DNA of 62,364 nucleotides, taken from positions 1 to 62,364 of the forward strand of contig JAUIDE010000012.1 of NCBI GenBank assembly GCA_030429105.1, read 5' to 3'. The notes beneath the pieces are model-generated. The model did not search any database. It had not been told where the DNA came from and was given only the letters and a program-made list of their open reading frames with translations. The stretch comes from Alphaproteobacteria bacterium. GTDB taxonomy: Bacteria; Pseudomonadota; Alphaproteobacteria; Rhodobacterales; Rhodobacteraceae. Made by a program: the position numbers and the translations under genes. Within the stretch, counting starts at the first letter, position 1. Every line of letters starts with the position of its first letter. Of the stretch, positions 27,333 through 38,983 are shown one piece after another.

Positions 27333-30300
27333 ATGACCGACCTTCGCACCATCCTCCGCGCCGCTGAAAAGGCCGACGAGGCCGAGCGCCTCGCCGCGCT
27401 GAAGGCGGAGGCGGCGCTTTCACCGGAGGATCGCGCCGCGGTGGCGGCCCGCGCGGCCGATCTCGTCCGCGCCGTGCGGGGGGCGGCCTCTCCGGGGCTG
27501 ATGGAGAGTTTCCTCGCGGAATACGGGCTCTCGACGGCGGAGGGCGTGGCGCTCATGTGCCTCGCGGAGGCGCTCCTGCGCGTGCCGGACGCGGAGACGA
27601 TCGACGACCTGATCCGGGACAAAATCGCGCCGCATGACTGGGGCGCGCATGTGGGCGATTCCGGCTCCATCCTCGTCAACGCCTCGACCTGGGGGCTGAT
27701 GCTTACGGGCCGGGTGCTGGAGGAAGAGGAGGGCGGCGTCGTCGGCGCGCTCCGCGGCATGGTGCGGCGGCTCGGGGAGCCGGTGATCCGCCGCGCGGTC
27801 GCCGCCGCGATGCGGGAGATGGGCTCCGCCTTCGTGCTCGGGGAGACCATACAGTCCGCCATGAAGCGCGGCGACGCGATGGTGGCGAAGGGCTACACCT
27901 ATTCCTACGACATGCTCGGCGAGGCCGCGCGCACCATGGCGGATGCGGACCGCTACATGGCCGCCTACGAGGCCGCCATCGCCGCCATCGCGGGGCGGGC
28001 GAAATCCGCCGACATTCGGGCCAATCCCGGCATCTCCGTGAAGCTCTCCGCCCTCCATCCGCGCTACGAGCGCCGGCAGAAGGCGGAGACGATGGGGGAG
28101 GTCGCGGAGCGGCTCCGCAAGCTCGCGCGGCTGGCGAAGGGGGCGCGGATCGGCCTCAACGTGGACGCGGAGGAGGCGGACCGGCTGGACCTTTCGCTCG
28201 ACGTGATCGAAGCCGCGCTCTCCGACCCGACGCTGGCCGGGTGGGAGGGGTTCGGCGTGGTCGTCCAGGCCTATCAGAAGCGCGCGCCCTTCGTGATCGA
28301 CTGGCTGGACGCGCTCGCCCGGCGGCTCGACCGGAAGATCATGGTGCGGCTGGTGAAGGGCGCCTACTGGGACACCGAGATCAAGCGCGCGCAGGTGCTG
28401 GGGCTTGAGGCCTATCCGGTCTTCACCCGGAAGGCGGCGACGGATGTGAGCTATCTCGCCTGCGCGCGGAAGCTGCTCGGCCTCCGCGGCCGGATTTATC
28501 CTCAGTTCGCGACGCACAACGCCCACAGCGCGGCGGCGATCCTCCACATGGCGGGGGGGCCGGACGACAGCTTCGAGTTCCAGCGGCTGCACGGGATGGG
28601 CGAGGCGCTGCATGAGGAATTGCGGAAGCGGAACGGAGCGCGCTGCCGGATTTACGCGCCTGTCGGGGCGCATGAGGACCTTCTCGCCTATCTCGTCCGC
28701 CGGTTGCTGGAAAACGGGGCGAATTCGAGCTTCGTGAACCAGATCGTCGATGAGAGCGTGCCGGCGGAGAAGGTGGCCGGGGACCCGTTTGCGGCGCTGG
28801 AGGCGCCGGGCGCGGCGCTGCCGAAGCCGGCGGATATCTTCCTGCCCGAGCGCGCCAATTCGAGGGGATGGGACACGGCGGCGGAGACGGACCTCGCCGC
28901 GCTCGACGCGGCGCGGGCGGAGTGGCGCGGGCGCATATGGGGCGCGGGGGCGGCGCAGGTGCGGAACCCGGCGACTGGGGCGCTGGTGGGGCTGGTGGAC
29001 TGGTCCACGCCCGAGGAGGTCTCCGCCGCCGTCGGCGCGGCGTTCGAGGCGGGGCGCGGCTGGGCCGGGGCGCCGGCAAAGGCGCGGGCGGCGGCGTTGC
29101 GGGAGGCGGCGGATCTTTTCGAAGAAGCGCATGGCGAGCTTTTCGCGCTCCTCGCCGCGGAGGCGGGCAAGACGCTGGACGACGCCATCGCGGAGCTGCG
29201 CGAGGCGGCGGATTTCCTCCGCTACTATGCCGGGCGGGCGGAGGACCTGCCGGGCGCGCCGCGGGGGGTGATCGCCTGCATTTCGCCGTGGAACTTTCCG
29301 CTCGCCATCTTCACCGGGCAGGTCGCCGCCGCGCTCGCCGCGGGGAACACGGTGGTCGCCAAGCCGGCGGAGCAGACGCCGCTGATCGCGGCGCGGGCGG
29401 TCGCGCTGCTCCATGAGGCGGGGGTGCCTCCGGATGCGCTGCGGCTGGTGCAGGGCGCGGGCGATGTGGGCGCGGCGCTGACGCGGGACCCTCGGCTTTC
29501 GGGCGTGTGCTTCACCGGCTCCACCGAGGTCGCGAAGATCATCGACCGGACGCTGGCGGAGCATGCGTCGGAGGCCATGCTGATCGCGGAGACGGGCGGG
29601 CTCAACGCGATGATCGTGGACAGCACGGCCCTCCCCGAACAGGCGGTGCGGGATGTGGTGGCGAGCGCCTTCCAGAGCGCGGGGCAGCGCTGCTCCGCGC
29701 TCCGCATCCTCTATGTGCAGGAGGAGGTCGCGCCGAAGATCACGAAGATGCTTTTTGGCGCGATGGACGCGCTGCGGCTTGGGGACCCGTCGGAGCTTTC
29801 CACCGATGTCGGCCCGGTGATCGACGCGGAGGCGAAGGCGGGGATCGACGCCTATGTGGAGAATGCCGCCGCCGAGGGGCGGCTGCTGCACCGGGTCCAG
29901 GCCCCGGCGCAAGGGCTCTTCTGCGCCCCGGCCGCGATCCGCGTGGGCGGGATTGGTGAGATGGAGCGGGAGGTGTTCGGGCCGGTGCTCCACATCGCGA
30001 CCTTTCCGGCGGAGGGGGTGGCGGAGGTCGTCCGCGCCGTGAACGCGAAGGGCTACGGGCTGACGATGGGGCTCCATACGCGGATCGACCGGCGCGTGCA
30101 GGAGGTGGTGGAGGCCGCGCATGTCGGCAATCTCTACGTCAACCGCAACCAGATCGGCGCCATCGTCGGCTCCCAGCCCTTCGGCGGCGAGGGGCTTTCG
30201 GGGACGGGGCCGAAGGCGGGCGGGCCGCTCTACCTGCCGCGCTTCCGGAGGCGGCCGGCGGCTTCCTTCGAAGGCGCCGAGGGGGGCGAGTTCGATGCGG

Positions 30301-30887
30301 CGGAGGCCGGCGCGCTGCTCTCCCGGCTCGCGCCCGGCCCTTGGGCGAAGCGGGGGGACCGGGTGGAGGCGCTGCGGGGGCTGCTCCGGGGCCGGGCGGC
30401 GCGGGCGATGGCGGCGGCGGCGGCGCTCGACATGGGGCCTCTGGACCTGCCGGGGCCGACGGGGGAATCGAACCGGCTGACGCTTGCGCCGCTCGGCCGC
30501 GTGCTGCTGATCGGCGGGGGGGAGGCGATGCTCGGCCACGCTGTGCAGGCGCTCCGCGCGGGGAACGCCGCGCTGGCGCTCGGGCCGGGCGCGCCGCGGC
30601 TCCTCGCCCCGCTTATGGGGCCGGGGGTGCCGCTCTTCGCGCTCGAAGGGGCGCCGGCGGGCGAGGCGTTGGCGGCGTTCCTGCGCGATGCGCCTTACGA
30701 GGCGCTGGCGCTCTCCGACGCGCGGCAGCACGCGGCGGCGCGGATGGCGATGGCGGGGCGGGAGGGGCCGATCCTCCGCCTGATCGACGAGGAGATCGCG
30801 CCGGAACGCTTCATGGGCGAGCGGGCGCTTTCGGTGGACACGACGGCGGCGGGGGGGAATGCGCAGTTGCTGGCGGCGGCTTCGTGA
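27333..30887 (+). CDS. putA: Bifunctional proline dehydrogenase / L-glutamate gamma-semialdehyde dehydrogenase PutA
   Basis: A 1184-residue enzyme that oxidises proline to glutamate in two steps. The proline dehydrogenase barrel occupies about residues 80-460 (GINLDVDAEEADRL-like region, MVRLVKGAYWDTEIKRAQ). The aldehyde dehydrogenase part covers about 510-990, with SPWNFPLAIFTGQ, FTGSTEVAK, AETGGLNAMIVD and the catalytic Cys787 in SAGQRCSALR. A C-terminal ALDH-like tail follows. There is no N-terminal ribbon-helix-helix, so it is not a DNA-binding autorepressor. I chose the ATG at 27333 (MTDLRTILRAAEKA); an upstream extension lacks homology. Confidence 0.95.
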   Translation: MTDLRTILRAAEKADEAERLAALKAEAALSPEDRAAVAARAADLVRAVRGAASPGLMESFLAEYGLSTAEGVALMCLAEALLRVPDAETIDDLIRDKIAPHDWGAHVGDSGSILVNASTWGLMLTGRVLEEEEGGVVGALRGMVRRLGEPVIRRAVAAAMREMGSAFVLGETIQSAMKRGDAMVAKGYTYSYDMLGEAARTMADADRYMAAYEAAIAAIAGRAKSADIRANPGISVKLSALHPRYERRQKAETMGEVAERLRKLARLAKGARIGLNVDAEEADRLDLSLDVIEAALSDPTLAGWEGFGVVVQAYQKRAPFVIDWLDALARRLDRKIMVRLVKGAYWDTEIKRAQVLGLEAYPVFTRKAATDVSYLACARKLLGLRGRIYPQFATHNAHSAAAILHMAGGPDDSFEFQRLHGMGEALHEELRKRNGARCRIYAPVGAHEDLLAYLVRRLLENGANSSFVNQIVDESVPAEKVAGDPFAALEAPGAALPKPADIFLPERANSRGWDTAAETDLAALDAARAEWRGRIWGAGAAQVRNPATGALVGLVDWSTPEEVSAAVGAAFEAGRGWAGAPAKARAAALREAADLFEEAHGELFALLAAEAGKTLDDAIAELREAADFLRYYAGRAEDLPGAPRGVIACISPWNFPLAIFTGQVAAALAAGNTVVAKPAEQTPLIAARAVALLHEAGVPPDALRLVQGAGDVGAALTRDPRLSGVCFTGSTEVAKIIDRTLAEHASEAMLIAETGGLNAMIVDSTALPEQAVRDVVASAFQSAGQRCSALRILYVQEEVAPKITKMLFGAMDALRLGDPSELSTDVGPVIDAEAKAGIDAYVENAAAEGRLLHRVQAPAQGLFCAPAAIRVGGIGEMEREVFGPVLHIATFPAEGVAEVVRAVNAKGYGLTMGLHTRIDRRVQEVVEAAHVGNLYVNRNQIGAIVGSQPFGGEGLSGTGPKAGGPLYLPRFRRRPAASFEGAEGGEFDAAEAGALLSRLAPGPWAKRGDRVEALRGLLRGRAARAMAAAAALDMGPLDLPGPTGESNRLTLAPLGRVLLIGGGEAMLGHAVQALRAGNAALALGPGAPRLLAPLMGPGVPLFALEGAPAGEALAAFLRDAPYEALALSDARQHAAARMAMAGREGPILRLIDEEIAPERFMGERALSVDTTAAGGNAQLLAAAS

Positions 30888-30958
30888 GGCGCAGGGCGGG
30901 CGTTGCTTCGGGGGTGTTGCGTGGGGGCAAGCCCTTGATCAGATGGAGAAAAAAGGTG

Positions 30959-30967
30959 TTATCCACA
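30959..30967 (+). promoter_or_regulatory. Consensus DnaA box
   Basis: TTATCCACA matches the DnaA box consensus exactly. A nine-base AT-rich word is rare in DNA this GC-rich. I see only one perfect copy, so it does not by itself mark an origin. Confidence 0.45.
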
Positions 30968-31060
30968 GTGTTGCGCAAATTCCGGATTTGCGAAAACCCG
31001 GGGGACTCCTGCAAGGCATTGTAATTGAAGGGATTTCATGGCGTTAACCATGTAATTTTC

Positions 31061-31092
31061 CGTATTACAAACGTATTACAAGCGTATTGCAG
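31061..31092 (+). repeat. Three 11-bp direct repeats (iteron-like)
   Basis: CGTATTACAA at 31061, CGTATTACAA at 31072 and CGTATTGCAG at 31083 are spaced by exactly 11 bp, one helical turn. This phasing suits binding by an OmpR/PhoB-type regulator or an initiator protein. Confidence 0.65.
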
Positions 31093-31213
31093 GCTCGGGC
31101 GGAAACGGCGGGTTAACCTTGGTCTGGTAGCTTCGTGCTTCGGGCCAACTTCGGTATGATACCCGGAAAGTCTGAAGATCGCGTGAGCGGGGCGGCGCGG
31201 GCGGCGGGGATGC

Positions 31214-31777
31214 TCAGCCCTTCTCGGCTGTTTCCCGCGGGGGAGCCGGCTCGTCCCAGTAGCGGTGCGCGAGCACGGACGTGACGGCGAAGAAGAGGGC
31301 GATCCACGCGATGTCGGAGACGCCGTTGTAGAGCGCCCAGGCGTCGTCGGACATGGTTCGCCACACAGCCTCGTTCGCCGCGGCGCGCGCGACGGAGAGC
31401 GTTATCCAGCCGATATGGAGAACGCGCCAGCCGCGCGCGTTCATGCGGATGGAATGGCCGAGCGTGCGGCGCAGGAGGCTCGGCTTCAGAAGCATCCCGA
31501 AAGCGACGATGAGAGCGAAGGCGAGGGAGCCAAGGGTGTTGCTGATCTTGACGAAGGTCGTGTCGTCCAGAACGAGGCCGGCGCCCAGCAGAACGACCGT
31601 CAGCAGCAGGATGGAGATGGCCATGAGGGGCAGGGTCCTGTCCCATCTCCACCTGAGGACGATGGCGAGGGCGGTCGCGGCGGTCGCGAAGCCGGCGCCG
31701 ACGAAGATGCCGCCGAGGGCGTTTCCGACCAGAAAGGCCGGGCCCGGGATCAATTCCATCAACAATCGCTTGTCCAT
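31214..31777 (-). CDS. Septation protein A / inner-membrane protein YciB (IspZ)
   Basis: A 187-residue integral membrane protein with five or six hydrophobic helices. Family features are MDKRLLMELIPGPAFLVGNALGG at the N-terminus (an ELIPG-type start), LDDTTFVKISNTLGSLAFALIVAFGMLL in the middle, and the W...ANEAVWR motif near the C-terminus. In E. coli, YciB helps maintain the envelope and septum. A GGAAGGACGG ribosome binding site supports the ATG at 31777. It is divergent from uvrA. Confidence 0.85.
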   Translation of the reverse strand: MDKRLLMELIPGPAFLVGNALGGIFVGAGFATAATALAIVLRWRWDRTLPLMAISILLLTVVLLGAGLVLDDTTFVKISNTLGSLAFALIVAFGMLLKPSLLRRTLGHSIRMNARGWRVLHIGWITLSVARAAANEAVWRTMSDDAWALYNGVSDIAWIALFFAVTSVLAHRYWDEPAPPRETAEKG

Positions 31778-31925
31778 GCCCGTCCTTCCGGCGATTGGCG
31801 GCGCCCGGGCGGATATGGGTTTTCGGCCGAGGCGGGGGAAGGCCGCCCGCGCGCGGCTCGCCGGCCCCTTTGCCTCCCCCTCCTGACAGCCTATGTCATC
31901 GGATTGCCCGATGTGGCTCCCGACC

Positions 31926-31940
31926 GTTCCGCTCCCGTGC
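31926..31940 (+). promoter_or_regulatory. Candidate LexA (SOS) box upstream of uvrA
   Basis: GTTC-N7-GTGC differs by one base from the alphaproteobacterial LexA direct repeat GTTC-N7-GTTC. It sits 12 bp before the uvrA ATG, where LexA would block transcription. uvrA is a usual LexA target in this class, but a one-mismatch site is weak evidence alone. Confidence 0.4.
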
Positions 31941-31952
31941 TAGAGGCGTCTC

Positions 31953-34817
<2,865 letters not shown>

Positions 34818-35150
34818 TCAGCGAAACTCGACGATGCGTTCGCCGGCCTCGAACGCGGCGGCGATTTCCGGGAGGCGCGGCTCCAGCTTCGACCATACCT
34901 CCCGGTGCGACGGGTTCGGGACCCGAAGCCAGAGCAAGCGAAGCCGGGCGTCGGCCAATGCGAGCCGGAGAAAATCCGCGTCTCTCGAGACGAGCACGGC
35001 CCCGCGCGCTATGGCCGCATCCGCGAGCGCCCGGTCCGTCGCGGCGCCGAGGCCGAGCGGAACTGCATGAGCGGCCTCAAGGCCGGCGGCCTTCAGCGCG
35101 AGGCAGAGCTTCGGCGAGAGATTGACGTCGACAAGAAAACGCAGCGTCAC
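34818..35150 (-). CDS. DUF5615 family PIN-like toxin
   Basis: A 110-residue protein of the Mut7-C-like/PIN-like family (COG4634 type). It opens with RFLVDVNLSPKLCLAL, and it has DRALADAAIARGAVLVSRDADFLRL and LLWLRVPNPS, with acidic residues placed as in PIN ribonucleases. It is predicted to act as an RNase toxin, an inference from the family. It starts with GTG overlapping the DUF433 gene by 4 bp, the usual antitoxin-first operon. It ends next to the uvrA stop. Confidence 0.88.
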   Translation of the reverse strand: MTLRFLVDVNLSPKLCLALKAAGLEAAHAVPLGLGAATDRALADAAIARGAVLVSRDADFLRLALADARLRLLWLRVPNPSHREVWSKLEPRLPEIAAAFEAGERIVEFR

Positions 35151-35770
35151 GCGGCCTCGACGACCCTGTGGTCAAGGCTCCGTGCGGCATAGGCGAGCGC
35201 GGCGCGGATATCGTCCGGCGCGAGATAGGGCAGATCGTCGAGAATCTCCGCTTCGTTCGCGCCGCCGGCCAGCATGTCGAGAATGTCGATCACGCGAACG
35301 CGCGTTCCGCGAATGCAGGGACGGCCTCCACAAATCTCCGGATCGACGGAAATTCGCCCCGTCAGCGCGCCCGGCGGCGCAGCGACCTCCGCTTCGACGC
35401 CACGGTCCACCATGATGCGGACATCGGAGCGCGGCGCCGGATGACCATGCGCCCCGAGGAAATCCGCCAGAGCCTCATGGACTTCACGCCCGAGGCGCGA
35501 GTCTCTCTGCACATAGTCGAACCACCGGATCAGCGCAGCCTCCTCCCGCCGCCCGAATTTTGTCGCGTCTCCGGCAAGGTAGCGGGCGGCGTCCATGTCC
35601 AGAAAGCCGACGAACTTCGCTTGCCCGAACAGCCACCTGTCGTTCGCTCTCGTTGCGCACCATGTATGAACCATGCGCATGCGCCGCGCGACCTCCGGAA
35701 CCGAAGCCGCCGCCTGATAGGATGCGATATTCGCCAGAGCGTCCTTTCGTGACGATATCGGATGGGACAT
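35147..35770 (-). CDS. DUF433 antitoxin with an unusual N-terminal extension
   Basis: A 207-residue protein. The C-terminal 70 residues are a classical DUF433 domain (PEICGGRPCIRGTRVRVIDIL...LPYLAPDDIRAALAYAARS), a winged-helix-like antitoxin. DUF433 antitoxins are usually only 70-90 residues, whereas here about 130 extra residues precede it (FGQAKFVGFLDMDAARYLAGD...IRWFDYVQRDSRLG), which I do not recognise. GGAG precedes the ATG. It overlaps the DUF5615 toxin by 4 bp. The upstream DNA is AT-rich relative to the surroundings, which hints at horizontal acquisition. Confidence 0.82.
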   Translation of the reverse strand: MSHPISSRKDALANIASYQAAASVPEVARRMRMVHTWCATRANDRWLFGQAKFVGFLDMDAARYLAGDATKFGRREEAALIRWFDYVQRDSRLGREVHEALADFLGAHGHPAPRSDVRIMVDRGVEAEVAAPPGALTGRISVDPEICGGRPCIRGTRVRVIDILDMLAGGANEAEILDDLPYLAPDDIRAALAYAARSLDHRVVEAA

Positions 35771-35784
35771 CAGGATACTCCAAA

Positions 35785-35798
35785 TTACCTGACAGGAA
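35785..35798. promoter_or_regulatory. Imperfect dyad upstream of the toxin-antitoxin operon
   Basis: TTACCTGACAGGAA holds a CCTG/CAGG dyad about 15 bp upstream of the DUF433 start. Toxin-antitoxin operons commonly autorepress through such sites. The assignment is tentative. Confidence 0.3.
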
Positions 35799-35926
35799 GA
35801 TGCAACTAAATACAGGATCTGTCAATGCCAGCCGGGAAGCACCGGCGGCGGCGGCGGAATAAGCGTTCCGCGATTCGCGGCAGGCGTGTTACGGTTCCGT
35901 TCCGGCAACTTCCGGGAGGAAACGCG

Positions 35927-36361
35927 ATGAACGTCAGAAAGATCATCGGCGAAAAGCCGATCCAGACCGTCGAGACCATCTCCGCGCAGGAGACGCTCTC
36001 CGCCGCCGCCGCCATTCTCGCGCAGAAGAAGATCGGCGCCCTCATCGTCGCGGACGGGCGCGACGGCGTGGCCGGCATCCTCTCCGAGCGGGACATCGTG
36101 CGCCGGCTTGCGGCGGAGGGCGGCGCCTGCCTGATGTCTCCCGTCGCCTCGGCGATGACCAAGGCGGTCATCTCCTGCGCGCCGACTGACAGCGCGCATT
36201 CGGTGATGGAGAAGATGACTGCCGGACGGTTCCGCCACATGCCGGTGATGGAGGAGGGGCGGCTCGTCGGCGTCATCTCCATCGGGGACGTGGTGAAGGC
36301 GCGGATGTCCGAGATGGAGATGGAGAACCGCGCCATGGAGGAGATGATCAAGGGGAACTGA
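35927..36361 (+). CDS. CBS domain-containing protein
   Basis: A 144-residue cytosolic protein consisting of a pair of CBS domains, which bind adenosyl ligands such as AMP, ATP or SAM. Residues 10-65 (ISAQETLSAAAAILAQKKIGALIVADG...SERDIVRRL) and 80-130 (HMPVMEEGRLVGVISIGDVVK) are typical. The start has a GGGAGGAAAC ribosome binding site. It is 47 bp upstream of the antiporter gene on the same strand. Co-transcription is likely, and a regulatory role toward the antiporter is possible but unproven. Confidence 0.9.
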   Translation: MNVRKIIGEKPIQTVETISAQETLSAAAAILAQKKIGALIVADGRDGVAGILSERDIVRRLAAEGGACLMSPVASAMTKAVISCAPTDSAHSVMEKMTAGRFRHMPVMEEGRLVGVISIGDVVKARMSEMEMENRAMEEMIKGN

Positions 36362-36408
36362 TCCGGGGCGCCATTTCCGCGCCACGATCGGCGCCCTAAG
36401 GTCGGGGC

Positions 36409-38928
36409 ATGCTGATCGTTCACGTCACGGCCGTTCTGGCGGCGCTCTTCCTGCTGATCGGCCTGGCGGAGCCGCTGGCCGAGCGGCTGCGGCTGCCTTA
36501 CACGGTCATCCTCGCGCTGTTCGGATCGGCGATCGGCGCCGGGGCGGCCTGGTTCCTCGCAACGCCGCTGACGGATGCGCTGAACCCGGTGGCGGAGGCC
36601 ATTCTAGGCCTGCCGATCCGCTCCAATGTCTTCCTCTATCTCTTTCTGCCGACGCTGATATTCCAGGTCACCCTCGGCGTGAACCTGCGCCGGATGCTGG
36701 ACGACTGGGCGCCGATCATGCTGCTCGCCGTCGTGGCGGTGGTGGTGGCGACCGTGTTCGTCGGCTATGCGCTTTCATGGGCGACGGCGCTGCCGCTCGC
36801 CGCCTGCCTGCTGATCGGGGCCATCGTCTCCACGACGGACCCCTCCGCGGTGGTCGGCATCTTCCGCTCCATCGCGGCGCCGCGCCGGCTCTCCCGCATC
36901 ATCGAGGGGGAAAGCCTGCTGAACGACGCGGCGGCCATCGCGCTCTTCGGGCTCTTCATCTCCTTCGTCATCGCCGGGCTGCCGGACCCTTCGCTCCTTT
37001 CCGCGCTCGGACGGCTGCCGGGGCTCTTCCTCGGCGGGGCGGTTCTCGGCTGGGCGCTGGCGCTCGCCGCGCTCTGGCTCATGCGGCCGATGGCGGGGCG
37101 GCCGCTCGCGCAGGTCTCGATCTCGGTGGCGCTCCCCTATCTCTCCTATCTTGCGGCGGAGCAGGTGGCGGGGGCGTCCGGCGTGATCGCCGTCGTCGCC
37201 TCGGGGCTGACGCTGAACCTGCTCGGGCCGGGGCGGTTGCCGCCGGCGGCCTGGACCATGTTGCGGGAGACATGGAACCTGCTGGCGCACTGGGCCGGGG
37301 CGCTGATCTTCCTCCTCGCGGCGATTCTCATTCCGCGGCTTCTGGGCGGGCTGACCTGGGCGGATGTCGGGCTCATCCTCGTCGTCGTGCTCGCCGCGAT
37401 CGCGGCGAGGGCCGCCGTGCTCTTCGGGCTCCTGCCGCTCCTGACCGTCGCGCGCCTTTCTCCGCCGGTGAGCATTCCCTATCGGTCCGCGATCCTCTGG
37501 GGCGGGCTCCGGGGCGCGGTGACGCTGGCGCTGGCGCTGGCGGTGACGGAGAACGTCGCGGCGCCGCCCGAGGTGCGGCGGCTCACCGGCGTGCTCGCGA
37601 CGGGCTTCACGCTCTTCACGCTGATCGTGCAGGGCGGGAGCCTCCGCTGGGTGATCGCCCGGCTGGGCCTCGACCGGCTCTCCCCGCTCGATACGGCGCT
37701 GGCCAACCAGGTCGTCGCCGTCGCGCTCCAGGAAGTGCGGGAGGACATGGCGAAGACGACGGAGGAATACGGCCTTTCCCGGGAGATCGTGCGCTCCGAG
37801 GCCAAGGCCTTCGGCGAGCGGCTCGAATCCGCGGTCGGCGCGGCGGAGGACGGCGCGGAGATCCTCGACCGGGACCGGGTGACGCTCGGCCTCATCGCGA
37901 TGGCGAGCGCCGAGCGGGACCTGATCCTCGAACGGTTCCGCGAGCGGGCCATCTCCTCCCGCCTCGCCGACCGCATCATCACGGATACGGACAGCCTCAT
38001 CGAGCAGACGCGGGTTTCCGGACGATTCGGATACAACCGCGCGGCGAGACGAAACCTCGGATACGGGCGGCTCTTCCGAATCTGCGTGTTTCTCTACAAC
38101 CGGCTCCGCGTCTCGCTGCCCCTGCGGATCGCCGTGGCGGACCGGTTCGAGGCGCTGCTGACGCAGCGGCTGATCCTCCGCGATCTCGACAGGTTCATCG
38201 CGCAGCGCATCCTCCGGATCCACGGGCGGCGCGTCGCGGACATTCTGACCGAGCTTCTCGCCAACCGCACCGAGGACGTGGAGCGCGCGCTCGACGGGCT
38301 GAAGCTCCAGTTTCCGGACTATGCGGAAGAACTCGAGCGGCGCTTCATCCGGCGCACCGCGCTCCGGCTCGAAGAGCGGGAATACGACGCCTTCCGCGAG
38401 GACGGGCTTATCGGCGCGGAGTTGCACGGCGCGCTGACGAGGGCCGTCGAGGCGCAGCGCAAGGCGCTGGACCGCCGGCCCCGGCTCGACGTCGCGGTGA
38501 GAAGCGCCGATCTCATCCGTCAGTTCCCGTTCTTCGAAGGGCTGGACGACCGGGTTCTCCGCAGGCTCGACCGGACGATGAAGACCCGCTTCGTCGGGCC
38601 GGGCGACGTGATCATGCATCATGACCGCCCGCCGAAATGCGTCTTCTTCATCGCCTCCGGCGCGGTCGAGGTCGAGACGCTGGGGCAGACGCATCTCCTC
38701 GGCGGGGGCGAGATGTTCGGGCAGATCGGCATCCTGACGAAGCGCCCGCGCCGCTCCGAAGCGCGGGCGGTGACGCATGTGACGCTTCGGGAACTCGACG
38801 AGGCGGGCTTCCTGCGGCTCTTCAGGCGAAGCGACGCCGTCCGCGCGGCGGTGATGGCGGCGGCGGCGAAGCGCGGGCTCACGCTCGAAATCCCGGACGA
38901 TGACGCGCCGGCGAAGGCCGCCTCTTGA
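36409..38928 (+). CDS. CPA1-type Na+/H+ antiporter with C-terminal cyclic-nucleotide-binding domain
   Basis: An 839-residue protein. About 400 N-terminal residues form 12 or so membrane helices of the sodium:proton antiporter family, with the key VSTTDPSAVVGIF and GESLLNDAAAIALFGLF segments that hold the transport Asp residues. A long cytoplasmic helical stretch follows. Residues of about 700-820 are a Crp-like domain (FPFFEGLDDRVLRRLDRTM...GDVIMHHDRPPKCVFFIASGAVEV...GGGEMFGQIGIL). In related proteins the last part binds cyclic nucleotides. A class III cyclase is encoded elsewhere in the window. Confidence 0.9.
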   Translation: MLIVHVTAVLAALFLLIGLAEPLAERLRLPYTVILALFGSAIGAGAAWFLATPLTDALNPVAEAILGLPIRSNVFLYLFLPTLIFQVTLGVNLRRMLDDWAPIMLLAVVAVVVATVFVGYALSWATALPLAACLLIGAIVSTTDPSAVVGIFRSIAAPRRLSRIIEGESLLNDAAAIALFGLFISFVIAGLPDPSLLSALGRLPGLFLGGAVLGWALALAALWLMRPMAGRPLAQVSISVALPYLSYLAAEQVAGASGVIAVVASGLTLNLLGPGRLPPAAWTMLRETWNLLAHWAGALIFLLAAILIPRLLGGLTWADVGLILVVVLAAIAARAAVLFGLLPLLTVARLSPPVSIPYRSAILWGGLRGAVTLALALAVTENVAAPPEVRRLTGVLATGFTLFTLIVQGGSLRWVIARLGLDRLSPLDTALANQVVAVALQEVREDMAKTTEEYGLSREIVRSEAKAFGERLESAVGAAEDGAEILDRDRVTLGLIAMASAERDLILERFRERAISSRLADRIITDTDSLIEQTRVSGRFGYNRAARRNLGYGRLFRICVFLYNRLRVSLPLRIAVADRFEALLTQRLILRDLDRFIAQRILRIHGRRVADILTELLANRTEDVERALDGLKLQFPDYAEELERRFIRRTALRLEEREYDAFREDGLIGAELHGALTRAVEAQRKALDRRPRLDVAVRSADLIRQFPFFEGLDDRVLRRLDRTMKTRFVGPGDVIMHHDRPPKCVFFIASGAVEVETLGQTHLLGGGEMFGQIGILTKRPRRSEARAVTHVTLRELDEAGFLRLFRRSDAVRAAVMAAAAKRGLTLEIPDDDAPAKAAS

Positions 38929-38983
38929 CCGGGCGCGCGCAACATTGTTGCCTCGCCAAAACGCCGCGGCGGGAGGGCCAGTG

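Larger units (their letters stand above)
30888..31213. other. 326-bp AT-rich spacer between convergent genes, with replication-like elements
   Basis: No protein gene is convincing here. The spacer lies between the 3' ends of putA and ispZ, so no ordinary promoter is expected. From about 30940 to 31092 the sequence is visibly AT-rich and contains a consensus DnaA box, a 19-bp dyad (CGCAAAT/ATTTGCG at 30974-30992), three 11-bp iterons and several TTAA/GTAAT motifs. A small RNA or a protein-binding locus are both possible. Confidence 0.5.

Noticed and set aside
30888-31213. Chromosomal origin of replication
   Set aside because: Only one consensus DnaA box is evident, and no origin-linked genes such as dnaA, hemE or parAB are nearby. 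I kept it as an unexplained element.
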